Positions 17,910-27,983 of a stretch of 64,000 nt of DNA are shown one piece after another. Numbering within the stretch: position 1 is the stretch's first letter; each line of letters starts with the position of its first letter. The stretch comes from Nitrospirota bacterium. GTDB lineage: Bacteria; Nitrospirota; Thermodesulfovibrionia; Thermodesulfovibrionales; Dissulfurispiraceae. A model generated the notes under the pieces. That model saw only the letters and a program-made list of their open reading frames with translations, had not been told where the DNA came from and did no database searches. The stretch covers positions 46,908 through 110,907 of the forward strand of contig JAJYXI010000028.1 of NCBI GenBank assembly GCA_021791055.1. Reading direction: 5' to 3'. Made by a program: the position numbers and the translations under genes.

Positions 17910-19265
17910 ATGAAAAATCCCCCGCTTTCCGGCATAGAAATCTCCACAGAAAAAGAAGACCTTATATGCTACAGCTTTGACGCCTCAAACGCAGAGGCAA
18001 CAATGCCGCAGGCAGTTGCATGGCCGAGAAATGCCGAAGAAGTCGTCAAGATAATCAAATATGCAAGCGAAAACGCTTTCTCTGTTGTTCCGAGGGGCGC
18101 AGGAACCGGCATGGCAGGAGCATCCGTTCCAGCAGGCACCAACTGCATAGTCCTGAGCTTTGAAAAGATGAGGAAGATTCTCGATATTGATACAAAAAAC
18201 ATGACTGTAACAGTAGAGCCCGGCATTGTAAATGGCAAGCTCCAGAAAGAACTGGAATACCTCGGCTATTTTTATCCACCCGACCCTGCGAGCCTTTCTG
18301 TCTGCACCATCGGGGGCAATGTGGCAACAAATGCAGGAGGGCCAAGGGCGGTAAAATACGGTGTTACACGGGATTATGTGATGGGAATCGAGGCAGCGCT
18401 TCCGGATGGAAGCATGATACATACAGGCGGCAGGACCTATAAAAAAGCTGTGGGCTACGATTTGAAAAATCTCCTCATAGGCTCTGAAGGTACCCTCGCC
18501 CTATCCACAAGGATAAGACTGAAGATGCTCCCCCTTCCTGAGGATATAATGACGCTTCTTGTTCTTTTCAAAAATATAGAGGCTTCGGGGACGGCGGTGT
18601 CAAAGATCATCTCATCAAAGATAATTCCGAGGACAATGGAATTTATGGACAGGCTTGCCATAGAGGCTATAGAGAATTACAAGCCAACAGGGCTTCCCAC
18701 CGATGTTGAGGCGATCCTTCTCGTAGAACTCGATGGATACCCTGCAACAATCAAAAAAGAGGCAGAGAGAATAGTTGACATCTGCAATACACTCGGTGGA
18801 GAGGCCATAGTTGCAGAGGACGACATGGCACGGGAAAGGCTCTGGGAGGCAAGGAGGTCTATATCCCCTGCCCTTTATCACATAAAGCCCTCAAAGATTA
18901 ATGAGGACATTGTTGTGCCGAGGGATAAGATCCCAACAATCCTCATGGATTTGAGAAGGCTTTCTGAAGAAAGCGGTATAAGCATTATAAGCTTCGGCCA
19001 TGCAGGCGATGGAAACATCCATGTGAATGTAATGGTAGATAAGAATAATAAAGAGGAATACGCAAAGGGAATGGAGATTGTAAAGAGGATTTTCGAGATA
19101 ACACTAAAGCTCGGCGGCTCGATTTCAGGAGAGCACGGAATAGGCATTACAAAAGCGCCTTACATAGGCATGGAGATAAAAGAAAAAGAGCTCGGATTAA
19201 TGAAGGGGATTAAAGGGATATTTGATCCAAAGGGAATAATGAATCCGGGAAAGATATTCGGGTAA
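17910..19265 (+). CDS. FAD-binding oxidase, glycolate oxidase GlcD/D-lactate dehydrogenase family
   Basis: PRGAGTGMAGASVP FAD-binding motif; SGEHGIGITKAPY. Confidence 0.9.
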   Translation: MKNPPLSGIEISTEKEDLICYSFDASNAEATMPQAVAWPRNAEEVVKIIKYASENAFSVVPRGAGTGMAGASVPAGTNCIVLSFEKMRKILDIDTKNMTVTVEPGIVNGKLQKELEYLGYFYPPDPASLSVCTIGGNVATNAGGPRAVKYGVTRDYVMGIEAALPDGSMIHTGGRTYKKAVGYDLKNLLIGSEGTLALSTRIRLKMLPLPEDIMTLLVLFKNIEASGTAVSKIISSKIIPRTMEFMDRLAIEAIENYKPTGLPTDVEAILLVELDGYPATIKKEAERIVDICNTLGGEAIVAEDDMARERLWEARRSISPALYHIKPSKINEDIVVPRDKIPTILMDLRRLSEESGISIISFGHAGDGNIHVNVMVDKNNKEEYAKGMEIVKRIFEITLKLGGSISGEHGIGITKAPYIGMEIKEKELGLMKGIKGIFDPKGIMNPGKIFG

Positions 19266-19267
19266 GT

Positions 19268-20200
19268 ATGGAAATCAGAAGCGACAGGATTGATTACATA
19301 ATAGAGTCTTTATCAAAATACCTTCAGGGGAAATTGAGGGCATTAAGGCTTTCTTTGGCAGCCTTTTTTTCAAAAGGACATCTCCTGATAGAAGATCTGC
19401 CGGGACTTGGCAAGACGACACTTGCCATCGGTATTGCAAAGGCACTCGGCCTCAGCTTCGGCAGGATTCAGTGCACCAGCGATTTATTGCCCACAGATAT
19501 TACGGGTTTGTCTATATATAACAAAAGCACAGGCGAGTTTGAGTTTCATGCCGGACCGATTTTCAATAACATTGTCCTTGTTGACGAGATAAACAGGGCA
19601 ACGCCAAAAACCCAGAGTGCCCTGCTCGAGGCAATGGGAGAAGAGCAGGTCACCATAGAAGGAAGAACATACAAGCTCCCAAAGCCCTTCTTTGTTATAG
19701 CAACACAGAACCCTGTGGAGCATTTCGGGACATTCCCTTTGCCGGAATCGCAGCTCGACAGGTTCATAATGAAGATAAGCATCGGGTATCCTTCGAGCGA
19801 TTCGGAAAGGGAGATATTGCGTGGAGGAAGCAAAAGGGAAGAGCTATACTCCATCGAACCCATAATGAATAGAGATGAGGTCTTGCAGATCCATGAAGAC
19901 ATAAGGGGCAATACATACATCTCCGACAGGATACTGGATTACGCACTGAAAATAATCGAGGCAACAAGGAGCAGCAAGTATCTCAATGCAGGGCTTTCGA
20001 CAAGAGGAGCATTGGCGCTGACATATACTGCAAAGACAAATGCGTATTTCCATGGAAGGGATTTTGTAATACCCGAGGACATAAAGGAGCTTGCCGAATA
20101 CACGATACCTCACAGGGTTATGTTTAAAGAAGAGTATGAAAACCTTAACAAGAAGGAGATTATAAAATCTTTAATAGAAGAGATAGAAGTCCCGGCGTAA
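19268..20200 (+). CDS. MoxR-family AAA+ ATPase
   Basis: GLGKTTLAIGIAKAL, LVDEINRATPKTQSALLEAMGEEQVT. Confidence 0.95.
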   Translation: MEIRSDRIDYIIESLSKYLQGKLRALRLSLAAFFSKGHLLIEDLPGLGKTTLAIGIAKALGLSFGRIQCTSDLLPTDITGLSIYNKSTGEFEFHAGPIFNNIVLVDEINRATPKTQSALLEAMGEEQVTIEGRTYKLPKPFFVIATQNPVEHFGTFPLPESQLDRFIMKISIGYPSSDSEREILRGGSKREELYSIEPIMNRDEVLQIHEDIRGNTYISDRILDYALKIIEATRSSKYLNAGLSTRGALALTYTAKTNAYFHGRDFVIPEDIKELAEYTIPHRVMFKEEYENLNKKEIIKSLIEEIEVPA

Positions 20201-21102
20201 TTAAAATCACGAAGACCGGCTATATATACATAGCATTAACCTTATTTTTAGGCTTTTCAGCAGTAAACACAGGAAACAATCTCGTCTACCTCATAGTCTC
20301 AGCACTGCTCAGCTTTATGGGCATATCGGGGTTCTTTGGCAAAAGAAACTTATCAAAGATTGATATAGAAGTGGAGTATCCGCAGGAGATTTACGCCAAT
20401 AAAGAATTCCCGCTGAAGATAAACCTTAAAAACAAAAGGGGCTTTCTTCCCGTGTTTCTGATGAAGGTAAAAATAAGGGGACAGTCCCTCTCAGAAAAAG
20501 GGACTGCCACCTTGGATCAATATGAACCCCTTTTCCCTTTTATCGATAAAAAGAGCGGTTCTGTTAAATATATGAACATCTCCTTTAAAGAAAGGGGGAG
20601 ATATAAAATAGAAAGCGTCCATATATGCTCTGTATTTCCCTTTAATTTTTTCATAAGATGCAAGCGGCTTAATAAGTCTTTCGAATTTATTGTTTTCCCT
20701 GAGCCCAAAAGGTGCGAGCTCCTGAGCAGTTTTGAAAAGGAAAGGATATCAAAGGGAGAAAGGCATCTGGATAAGGCAGGATACGAATCAGAGATACTAT
20801 CAATCAGGGAGTATATTCATGGAGACCCTTTCAAATATATCAACTGGAAGGCGACTGCAAAAACAGGAGAACTCAAGACAAAGGAGCTTTCATCCCTCGC
20901 ATTTCAGCCCATTGTAATCGATTTTGAAAAGAGTACTGTAAGGAATATGGAAGAGAGGATTTCGTGCATCACATATACAATCTTGCAATTATTAAAAAAG
21001 AACATACCTGTGGGATTAAAGATAGGAGATAAATTCTATAGGCCTGATGTTTCAAATGCCCATAAAATATCTATTTTAAAGGAACTGGCGTTGTATGGCT
21101 GA
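20200..21102 (+). CDS. DUF58 (MoxR-associated) protein, probable non-ATG (ATT) start
   Basis: ORF open upstream of ATG 20317 encodes TGYIYIALTLFLGFSAVNTGNNLVYLIVSALLSF; DUF58 core EIRSIREYIHGDPFKYINWKATAKTGEL-type region. Confidence 0.75.
   Translation: MKITKTGYIYIALTLFLGFSAVNTGNNLVYLIVSALLSFMGISGFFGKRNLSKIDIEVEYPQEIYANKEFPLKINLKNKRGFLPVFLMKVKIRGQSLSEKGTATLDQYEPLFPFIDKKSGSVKYMNISFKERGRYKIESVHICSVFPFNFFIRCKRLNKSFEFIVFPEPKRCELLSSFEKERISKGERHLDKAGYESEILSIREYIHGDPFKYINWKATAKTGELKTKELSSLAFQPIVIDFEKSTVRNMEERISCITYTILQLLKKNIPVGLKIGDKFYRPDVSNAHKISILKELALYG
20473..20513 (+). repeat. Family D in-frame palindromic element (in DUF58 gene)
   Basis: ATAAGGGGACAGTCCCT...AGGGACTGCCACCTT; encodes RGQSLSEKGTATL. 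Confidence 0.65.
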
Positions 21103-21113
21103 AATCTGAGTTT

Positions 21114-21305
21114 AGCGATTTATATGTCAGGCACTGCTCAAAGACTTTAAAAAGTGTTGGTTTAAGTGTATATGAGAGATAATAAATACATAATCCATCA
21201 AGTATCCAATGTAGTAGATGACGGATACAAGATAAATGTTTTTACAAGTGCGTGGTTTAAAGTCTTTTCGCAGCACCTGACATATATTTATGGCTAAAAA
21301 TCGCT
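21114..21305. repeat. About 190-bp element bounded by imperfect terminal inverted repeats (MITE-like)
   Basis: AGCGATT.TATATGTCAGGCACTGCTCAAAGACTTTAAA / TTTAAAGTCTTTTCGCAGCACCTGACATATA...AAATCGCT. Confidence 0.7.
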
Positions 21306-23263
21306 CAGTTTGGGTAAAAATTGAATATATCGTAAAGATAATAACGTACATTATCGGACTTATAGGATTTCTATCTGTCTTTAAACACATAAGCTTCATC
21401 TATTCCGCTATTTTCATAGCCCTCTATTTCGCAGCCGTTTATTTTGACTACAAAAAGAGCTTCCACATGCCGAGGTGGTTTTTAAACTTAACGGCGCTGG
21501 CAGTAATATTGCTCTCATTCTTCAGATTAAGCCTCGACAACCTCGTTGTCCCTGCAGTGGAGGGACTATTAATACTCCTGAGCATCAAATTCTTAGAAGA
21601 AAAACGATTCAGGGACTATATGCAAATTTATCTCATATCCCTGTTTCTGCTTTCGGGCTCTGCCCTGCTCACAATAGACATAGAATTCTCTATCTATTTT
21701 CTAATCATGATTTTCCTGCTAACAGTATCCATAGTGCTGCTCACATACTACTCACAGGAACCTGATTTAGAGTTACCCAAAACCACTATACTGAAGATAG
21801 TATTGAAATCGCTGCTCATACCCTTAATATCCATACCGATGACTCTGTTTCTCTTTATAATACTGCCGAGGACAAGCTATCCGTTCTTTAACTTCCTCAA
21901 CAGGGCAGAAAAGGCAAAGACAGGATTTACAGACAATGTAAGGCTCGGTGCTGTCTCCGGAATTCAGGAGGATGCAACCGCCATATTCAGGGCGCATATG
22001 GAAAAGATTGACGAAAGGCATCTTTACTGGCGGGGCATTATCCTTGACCATTTTGACGGCACATCGTGGAAGGGCACAGAGGGTAACCCCTCTAAATCCC
22101 CCCTTAATAAGGGGGGACAAAGGGGGGTTATGAGTAATGAAATGGGTCTGAAGGGGGAAAAGGTGAAACAAACAATATATATGGAGCCTTATGAAAACAG
22201 GTATCTCTTTGCCCTCGATAAGCCCTACTTAATAACACTAAAGGATATAAAAAAATATGGTGATTTGACATTCTCTTTACCTAAAGAGGTGGATAAAAGG
22301 ATAAGATATGATGCTGTATCCATACTGTCTGATGTAATCTTTGAAGAGGGTATAGATAAAAATAAATACTTACAACTTCCTGAAAACATATCGCCCGAAA
22401 TAATAGCTTTGGTAAAAGGACTGACTTCCGGAAAGGAGAGGGAAGAGACTGTAAAATCCATTCTCACCTTTTTAAAGGGAGGGAATTACAAGTATTCCCT
22501 CGAAAACCTTCCGGTATCCAGAACTCCTCTTGATGACTTTCTTTTTAAACATAAACGCGGAAACTGCGAGTACTTTGCATCGGCAATGACTGTCATGCTG
22601 AGGATTGCTGATATTCCGGCAAGGCTTGTAGGCGGCTACAGGGGAGGATACTACAATGAAATCGGGAAATATTATCTTGTCCCCCAGAAAAATGCGCATG
22701 TATGGGTTGAGGCGTATATTGATAAGGGGTGGATACGGTTAGACCCGACACCTGCATCAATAGAGGGTTTTGTATCGCATAGAAGGGATATGCTCTTTAA
22801 GATAAGGCTCGCCCTGGATACCATCAATTATTACTGGAACGCCTTTGTAATAAGTTATGACTTTGAAAAACAGATATCCCTGTTCCATAAAATACAGTCG
22901 GGCATAAAAAAGCCGCCATATTTAAAGGAGATTAAATTATCCATAAATAAAGAGAAGCTCATCAAATATCTTGTTGTTTCTATTGTTTTATCTGCAACTG
23001 TATTCACTCTTTATGTTCTCGCTTTTGGCAGGAAATCTGAAGAAGAAAGACTGATTGCACTATTTCTGAAAAGGATGGAAAGGCACGGCTATACAAAAGG
23101 GAAATCCCGGGGGCTTGAGGAGTTTGTAGCAGAAATCAGGGAAGACGATCTTAAGCATGAGACATACAGGTTTGTAAAAGAGTTCGAGGAAAATTTCTAT
23201 AAAGACAGAAGGCTTACAAAAGAAGACGCTAAGAAATTGAAAAATATAATCAAAGGCATCTGA
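21290..23263 (+). CDS. Transglutaminase-like membrane protein (TgpA/DUF3488 type)
   Basis: N-terminal TM helices; KRGNCEYFASAMTVMLRIADIPARLVGGY and HVWVEAYI active-site context. Confidence 0.92.
   Translation: MAKNRSVWVKIEYIVKIITYIIGLIGFLSVFKHISFIYSAIFIALYFAAVYFDYKKSFHMPRWFLNLTALAVILLSFFRLSLDNLVVPAVEGLLILLSIKFLEEKRFRDYMQIYLISLFLLSGSALLTIDIEFSIYFLIMIFLLTVSIVLLTYYSQEPDLELPKTTILKIVLKSLLIPLISIPMTLFLFIILPRTSYPFFNFLNRAEKAKTGFTDNVRLGAVSGIQEDATAIFRAHMEKIDERHLYWRGIILDHFDGTSWKGTEGNPSKSPLNKGGQRGVMSNEMGLKGEKVKQTIYMEPYENRYLFALDKPYLITLKDIKKYGDLTFSLPKEVDKRIRYDAVSILSDVIFEEGIDKNKYLQLPENISPEIIALVKGLTSGKEREETVKSILTFLKGGNYKYSLENLPVSRTPLDDFLFKHKRGNCEYFASAMTVMLRIADIPARLVGGYRGGYYNEIGKYYLVPQKNAHVWVEAYIDKGWIRLDPTPASIEGFVSHRRDMLFKIRLALDTINYYWNAFVISYDFEKQISLFHKIQSGIKKPPYLKEIKLSINKEKLIKYLVVSIVLSATVFTLYVLAFGRKSEEERLIALFLKRMERHGYTKGKSRGLEEFVAEIREDDLKHETYRFVKEFEENFYKDRRLTKEDAKKLKNIIKGI
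22086..22130 (+). repeat. Family A in-frame palindromic element, copy 4 (transglutaminase gene)
   Basis: AACCCC..TCCCCCCTTAATAAGGGGGG..AAAGGGGGGTT; encodes NPSKSPLNKGGQRGV. Confidence 0.9.
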
Positions 23264-23267
23264 GCTC

Positions 23268-23840
23268 TTGACATCTATTGGTGTAAATGCAAAAATGAGT
23301 AAAGATATGATAGACAAAAGGTTTGAACAGAAATTTATTATAAGATTTGCGGGTATCATACTGGCAGGTTTGGGGATAATCTTCCTGATTCTTTTCCTCG
23401 CAATTCCACGGCCCGACATCAAGGATTATACGAGGATCTCCCAGGCATTTATAGAAGCCGATGATACCCTCTCAAGCATTATCGGCATTGCCGTAGCAAT
23501 AGATGCCATTGTAATATCCGCAATAGTCGTCCTGACCGCTGTTCTCGCATCACACAAAATAGCAGGACCTCTGTACAGGTTTCAAAAAGTCCTCCATGAG
23601 GTCATGACTGAGAGAAAGGCAAAACATATACAACTCAGAAAAGGCGATCAGGCTGTGGATACTGCAAGAAGCCTTAGTTTCATGATAGAAGGTCTCAAAG
23701 GAAATTTTGATGCCATTAAATGTGCTTACGAGGAATTTGAAGAGGCAAAAAAAGGATTTGATAACACACCGGAGTCGCTGAAAAACCTGAAGGAAAAGGT
23801 GGAAACCCTTGGCAAGGCTATCGAAAAGTTCAGTCTTTAG
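23268..23840 (+). CDS. Membrane protein with HAMP-like region, no output domain
   Basis: Two TM segments and ASHKIAGPLYRFQKVLHEV; helical tail. Confidence 0.6.
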   Translation: MTSIGVNAKMSKDMIDKRFEQKFIIRFAGIILAGLGIIFLILFLAIPRPDIKDYTRISQAFIEADDTLSSIIGIAVAIDAIVISAIVVLTAVLASHKIAGPLYRFQKVLHEVMTERKAKHIQLRKGDQAVDTARSLSFMIEGLKGNFDAIKCAYEEFEEAKKGFDNTPESLKNLKEKVETLGKAIEKFSL

Positions 23841-24621
23841 AAGCCTTAGAAAGGGCATTTATAATGTGAGGCCTTTGAAATGGCTCTTAATGTCGCTCAT
23901 TATTTTAGTTCCATTACTGTCAGCAGCAAAAAAACAGACTCACGACTTCGAGGGTAAATGTTCATCCTGCCATCTTTCGCTTGCAGAGGGTAAAAAGATT
24001 TTTGTAAGAGAGATAGATTTTTTGTGCAGCGGCTGTCACAAAGAGCCAGCTATATCGCACCCATCAGGCATAAAGCCATCCATGCCCATACCGGATAAAT
24101 TCCCTCTCGACTGGGCAGGCAGACTCACATGTTCGACATGCCACGATATCCATGGCAATAATGCTGATCTCCTGAGAGTCGAAAAGCCGGGCAGGGCATT
24201 CTGTCACGCATGTCATAAAGGGCTTATGGAAAAACATGGCGGCACAGACCAGCCTGTGCATTCAGGCAGGTCTGTAAATACCATGGGCTTTGAAGTCATA
24301 GACCCGTCAACTCCGATGGATAAACTGTCCAAAGAATGCATGGGATGTCACGACAGTATTCTTGGAAGCGCAGCAGATACAAGAATAGGTTCCGGCATAT
24401 GGAACCACGGTAACGGTGTTTCTCACCCGATAGGTACCGATTATATGAAGGCATACAGAAAAGGGCGTCTGAAACATCCTTCCAGTATAAACCCTGCCAT
24501 AAGGCTGTTTAACGGGAGGCTCGGCTGCGGCTCGTGTCATAACATGTACTCCAGGGAAAAGAAACATCTCGTAACAAGCAACAAGGGCAGCGCGCTGTGC
24601 CTATCATGCCATATTGTGTGA
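23809..24621 (+). CDS. Heptaheme c-type cytochrome
   Basis: Seven CXXCH motifs (CSSCH, CSGCH, CSTCH, CHACH, CMGCH, CGSCH, CLSCH); N-terminal TM/signal. Confidence 0.9.
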   Translation: MARLSKSSVFRSLRKGIYNVRPLKWLLMSLIILVPLLSAAKKQTHDFEGKCSSCHLSLAEGKKIFVREIDFLCSGCHKEPAISHPSGIKPSMPIPDKFPLDWAGRLTCSTCHDIHGNNADLLRVEKPGRAFCHACHKGLMEKHGGTDQPVHSGRSVNTMGFEVIDPSTPMDKLSKECMGCHDSILGSAADTRIGSGIWNHGNGVSHPIGTDYMKAYRKGRLKHPSSINPAIRLFNGRLGCGSCHNMYSREKKHLVTSNKGSALCLSCHIV

Positions 24622-24630
24622 GGAGGAGAT

Positions 24631-25194
24631 TTGAATAAGAGAAAACACTATTTCATCAACCGGGGATTCCAGGGAAGGTTTATACTCTGCTTCCTGATAT
24701 ACGGCTTATTTGTCACCCTGAGCACATCTATTTTAATCTGGCATTTTTCAGCAGCGAATTTTGACAAGTTTGTTTACAGGTCTCATATCCTGCCGATAAC
24801 CCCATGGGAAGCGATTTTGCCAGTAATGATAAAGACCATTGTCGTCTCCTCTGCAGTACTGGTTATTTCTGCATATCTGCTCGCTAATTTCATATTTAAA
24901 AAAATCTCCGGAGAACTCAGGCGCTTAAATGATGCCATGGAAAATATCGGCAAAGGCAATCTCACCGTAACGATACCCGGAAACAACATAAAGGAAATCA
25001 ATGAAGCCCTGCAGATGTTTATTGAAAAAACAAGAGAGGATGTAACTTCATTAAAGGTTATCCAGAAAGAGATGAAACACCTCGTTGATAGGGCAGGAGA
25101 CGCTCAAGATAAAGAAACCGCTTCTAAGGCTATGGAGAACATAAGCAAAAAATTTATAGAAAACCTGTCTGCCTGCCGGATTAAAGTGGAATAA
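24631..25194 (+). CDS. HAMP-domain membrane protein lacking recognizable output domain
   Basis: Two TM segments, FKKISGELRRLNDAMENIGKGNLTVTIPG HAMP-like. Confidence 0.7.
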   Translation: MNKRKHYFINRGFQGRFILCFLIYGLFVTLSTSILIWHFSAANFDKFVYRSHILPITPWEAILPVMIKTIVVSSAVLVISAYLLANFIFKKISGELRRLNDAMENIGKGNLTVTIPGNNIKEINEALQMFIEKTREDVTSLKVIQKEMKHLVDRAGDAQDKETASKAMENISKKFIENLSACRIKVE

Positions 25195-25290
25195 AGCAAT
25201 CCTTTCAATCAGCTCTCGACTGATTTGTTCAGGGTCATTGTGTTAAAATAACAGACCAGAATAATTAATGACAAGAGAGGTACAGTCTTT

Positions 25291-27702
25291 ATGCCGACAC
25301 CCAATACATTCATAAGCATAGAAGAAGAGATGAAATCCAGCTACCTTGATTACGCCATGAGTGTAATCATAGGAAGGGCTCTGCCTGAGATAAGGGACGG
25401 GCTGAAGCCTGTACAGAGGAGAATCCTTTACGCAATGTTCAGGGAAGGCCTTCTCCCTAACAAGAAGTATTCTAAAAGCGCCGGTGTTGTCGGCGAGGTT
25501 CTGAAAAAATACCATCCCCACGGTGACTCTGCTGTTTATGATGCCATGGTAAGGCTGGCACAGGACTTTAATATGAGGTATATGCTTGTGGACGGGCAAG
25601 GCAATTTCGGCTCCATAGACGGTGATCCTGCCGCTGCATACAGGTACACAGAGGCGAGACTGGCAAAAATAGCAGAAGAGCTTTTGGCCGATATAGACAA
25701 GGAGACCGTAGATTTCACGCCGAACTTTGACGAGACAACAGAGGAGCCTGTTGTCCTGCCCACAAGGATTCCGAACCTCCTCATAAACGGCTCTGCAGGA
25801 ATTGCTGTCGGAATGGCTACAAATATCCCTCCACATAATCTTGGAGAGGTGGTTGACGGTTTAATAATGCTCCTTGAGAATCCTGATGTGACGATTCCTG
25901 AGCTGATGACAGTTATCAAGGGACCCGATTTCCCTACAGGTGCGATTATCCACGGAACAGAGGGAATAGTTAATGCCTATACCAACGGCAGGGGCTTGAT
26001 AAAGGTGAGGGCAAAGGCAAGGATTGACAGGGAGGCGAGAGGCGGCGACAGCATCATTGTTACTGAATTGCCGTACCAGGTTAACAAGGCGAGACTGATC
26101 GAAAAGATAGCAGAGCTTGTCCGTGAAAAAAGAATCGAAGGCATCTCGGACATAAGGGATGAGTCTGACAGGGACGGCATAAGGGTTGTTCTTGAGGTAA
26201 AGCGCGGAGAAGTGCCTCAGGTGATTCTGAATAACCTCTATAAACATACTGCGATGGAATCTACATTTGGGGTCATAATGCTCGCCCTTGTCGGAGGCCA
26301 GCCGCATATCCTTAACCTTAAAAGAATGCTGAAACACTTTTTACAGCACAGGAGGGATGTAATCCTTCGCAGGACAAGGTTCGAGCTGAGAAAGGCTGAA
26401 GAAAAGGCACATATCCTCGAGGGGCTGAAGATCGCCCTCGACCATCTCGATGAAATTATAAGCCTGATCAGAAAATCAAAGACACCTGAAGAGGCAAAGA
26501 ACGGCTTGATGACCAATTATCCGCTGACATTGATACAGGCGCAGGCGATCCTGGACATGAGACTCCAGAGGTTGACAGGCCTTGAAAGGGATAAGATTGT
26601 AAAGGATTATGAAGAGACATTAAAAGAGATAGAGAGATTAAAGGAAATCCTCGGAAGCGAGGCGCTTGTTTCAAAGATTATCAACGAGGAGCTTTCAGAG
26701 GTAAAGGCAAAATATGCTGACGAAAGAAGGACAGAGATCGTAACAGAAACCATTGACCTGACAATAGAAGACCTCATTACTGAAGAGGATATGGTTATAA
26801 CGGTTTCACACAACGGTTACATCAAAAGGAACCCGCTCTCTATTTACAGGAGCCAGCGCCGCGGAGGCAAGGGATTGACAGGAATGGAGACGAGGGAAGA
26901 GGACTATGTTGAACAGCTCTTTATCGGCTCAACGCATGATTATATGCTTTTCTTCAGCAACCTGGGCAGGCTCTACTGGATGAAGATATACCAGATACCG
27001 GAGGCAGGCAGGGCGGCTAAAGGCAAGGCGCTTGTAAATCTCCTTTCCCTTTCAGAGGGCGAGAGGATTACAACAGCGATCAATGTCAAGGATTTCAAGG
27101 AAGGCTATCTCGTGATGTTTACAAAGGCAGGGATTGTAAAAAAGACAAAGCTGGATGAATACAGCAATCCGAGGGCTAAGGGGATAATAGCGGTAACCCT
27201 TGATGAGGGCGATGAGCTGATTGCTGTTAAAAGGACAACCGGCAATAATGACATCATAATAGGCACAAAGAGCGGACTTGCAGCGCGTTTTAAAGAGGAT
27301 GATGTCAGGTCTGTAGGAAGGACTGCAAGGGGAGTCATCGGCATAAGGCTTTCAGATGGGGATGAGGTTGTTTCTGCCAATGTGGTTGAGGAAAGGATGA
27401 ACCTTCTGACAATTACGGAAAAGGGCCTCGGAAAGAGGACAAAGATAGATGAGTATCCTGTTCACAACAGGGGCGGAAAGGGTGTTATTTCGATAAAGGT
27501 TGTTGAGAGAGGCGGAAATGCGGTCGGCCTTCTCCAGGTAAAGGATGAGGATGAGATAGTCCTGATCACAAACGCTGGAAAATTGATAAGAACAGTGGCA
27601 GGTAATATCTCATTGTTGGGCAGGAATACTCAGGGCGTTAGGCTCATGGACATGGATCCTGAGGACAGGATTGTGAGTATCGGGAGGGTTATAGAGGATT
27701 GA
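25291..27702 (+). CDS. gyrA: DNA gyrase subunit A
   Basis: [32 protein letters not shown]; GyrA-box-like QRRGGKG. Confidence 0.97.
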   Translation: MPTPNTFISIEEEMKSSYLDYAMSVIIGRALPEIRDGLKPVQRRILYAMFREGLLPNKKYSKSAGVVGEVLKKYHPHGDSAVYDAMVRLAQDFNMRYMLVDGQGNFGSIDGDPAAAYRYTEARLAKIAEELLADIDKETVDFTPNFDETTEEPVVLPTRIPNLLINGSAGIAVGMATNIPPHNLGEVVDGLIMLLENPDVTIPELMTVIKGPDFPTGAIIHGTEGIVNAYTNGRGLIKVRAKARIDREARGGDSIIVTELPYQVNKARLIEKIAELVREKRIEGISDIRDESDRDGIRVVLEVKRGEVPQVILNNLYKHTAMESTFGVIMLALVGGQPHILNLKRMLKHFLQHRRDVILRRTRFELRKAEEKAHILEGLKIALDHLDEIISLIRKSKTPEEAKNGLMTNYPLTLIQAQAILDMRLQRLTGLERDKIVKDYEETLKEIERLKEILGSEALVSKIINEELSEVKAKYADERRTEIVTETIDLTIEDLITEEDMVITVSHNGYIKRNPLSIYRSQRRGGKGLTGMETREEDYVEQLFIGSTHDYMLFFSNLGRLYWMKIYQIPEAGRAAKGKALVNLLSLSEGERITTAINVKDFKEGYLVMFTKAGIVKKTKLDEYSNPRAKGIIAVTLDEGDELIAVKRTTGNNDIIIGTKSGLAARFKEDDVRSVGRTARGVIGIRLSDGDEVVSANVVEERMNLLTITEKGLGKRTKIDEYPVHNRGGKGVISIKVVERGGNAVGLLQVKDEDEIVLITNAGKLIRTVAGNISLLGRNTQGVRLMDMDPEDRIVSIGRVIED

Positions 27703-27905
27703 AGAATACCGAAATCTGGCTGTTTATATTTATCCTTGGTCTTTTAGGCCTTAACTGGCCTCTTCTCGAAATATTCCGCATCGAGGTTGTGACATACCTT
27801 TTCGTATTCTGGGCACTCTTTATAATCCTTGTGGCATTTGCGACTTATAAGGCTGAAGAGAAAAGGCTAAGTTCAGAGTTTAGAGTTAATGAGTTGAAGG
27901 GTTAA
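27699..27905 (+). CDS. Small two-TM membrane protein paired with SSS transporter-kinase (TTG start)
   Basis: Hydrophobic 68 aa ORF overlapping gyrA stop by 4 nt, upstream of symporter-HK. Confidence 0.55.
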   Translation: MKNTEIWLFIFILGLLGLNWPLLEIFRIEVVTYLFVFWALFIILVAFATYKAEEKRLSSEFRVNELKG

Positions 27906-27957
27906 TGGGTTAATGGGTAAAAACTCATTCACTCATATACCCATATACTCATTTACT
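27868..27957. repeat. Short tandem/inverted repeat tract
   Basis: GTTCAGAGTTTAGAGTT...GGGTTAATGGGTTAATGGGTAAAAACTCATTCACTCATATACCCATATACTCATTT. Confidence 0.7.
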
Positions 27958-27983
27958 ATTTGCCTTTAGCCTGAAACATAGAA

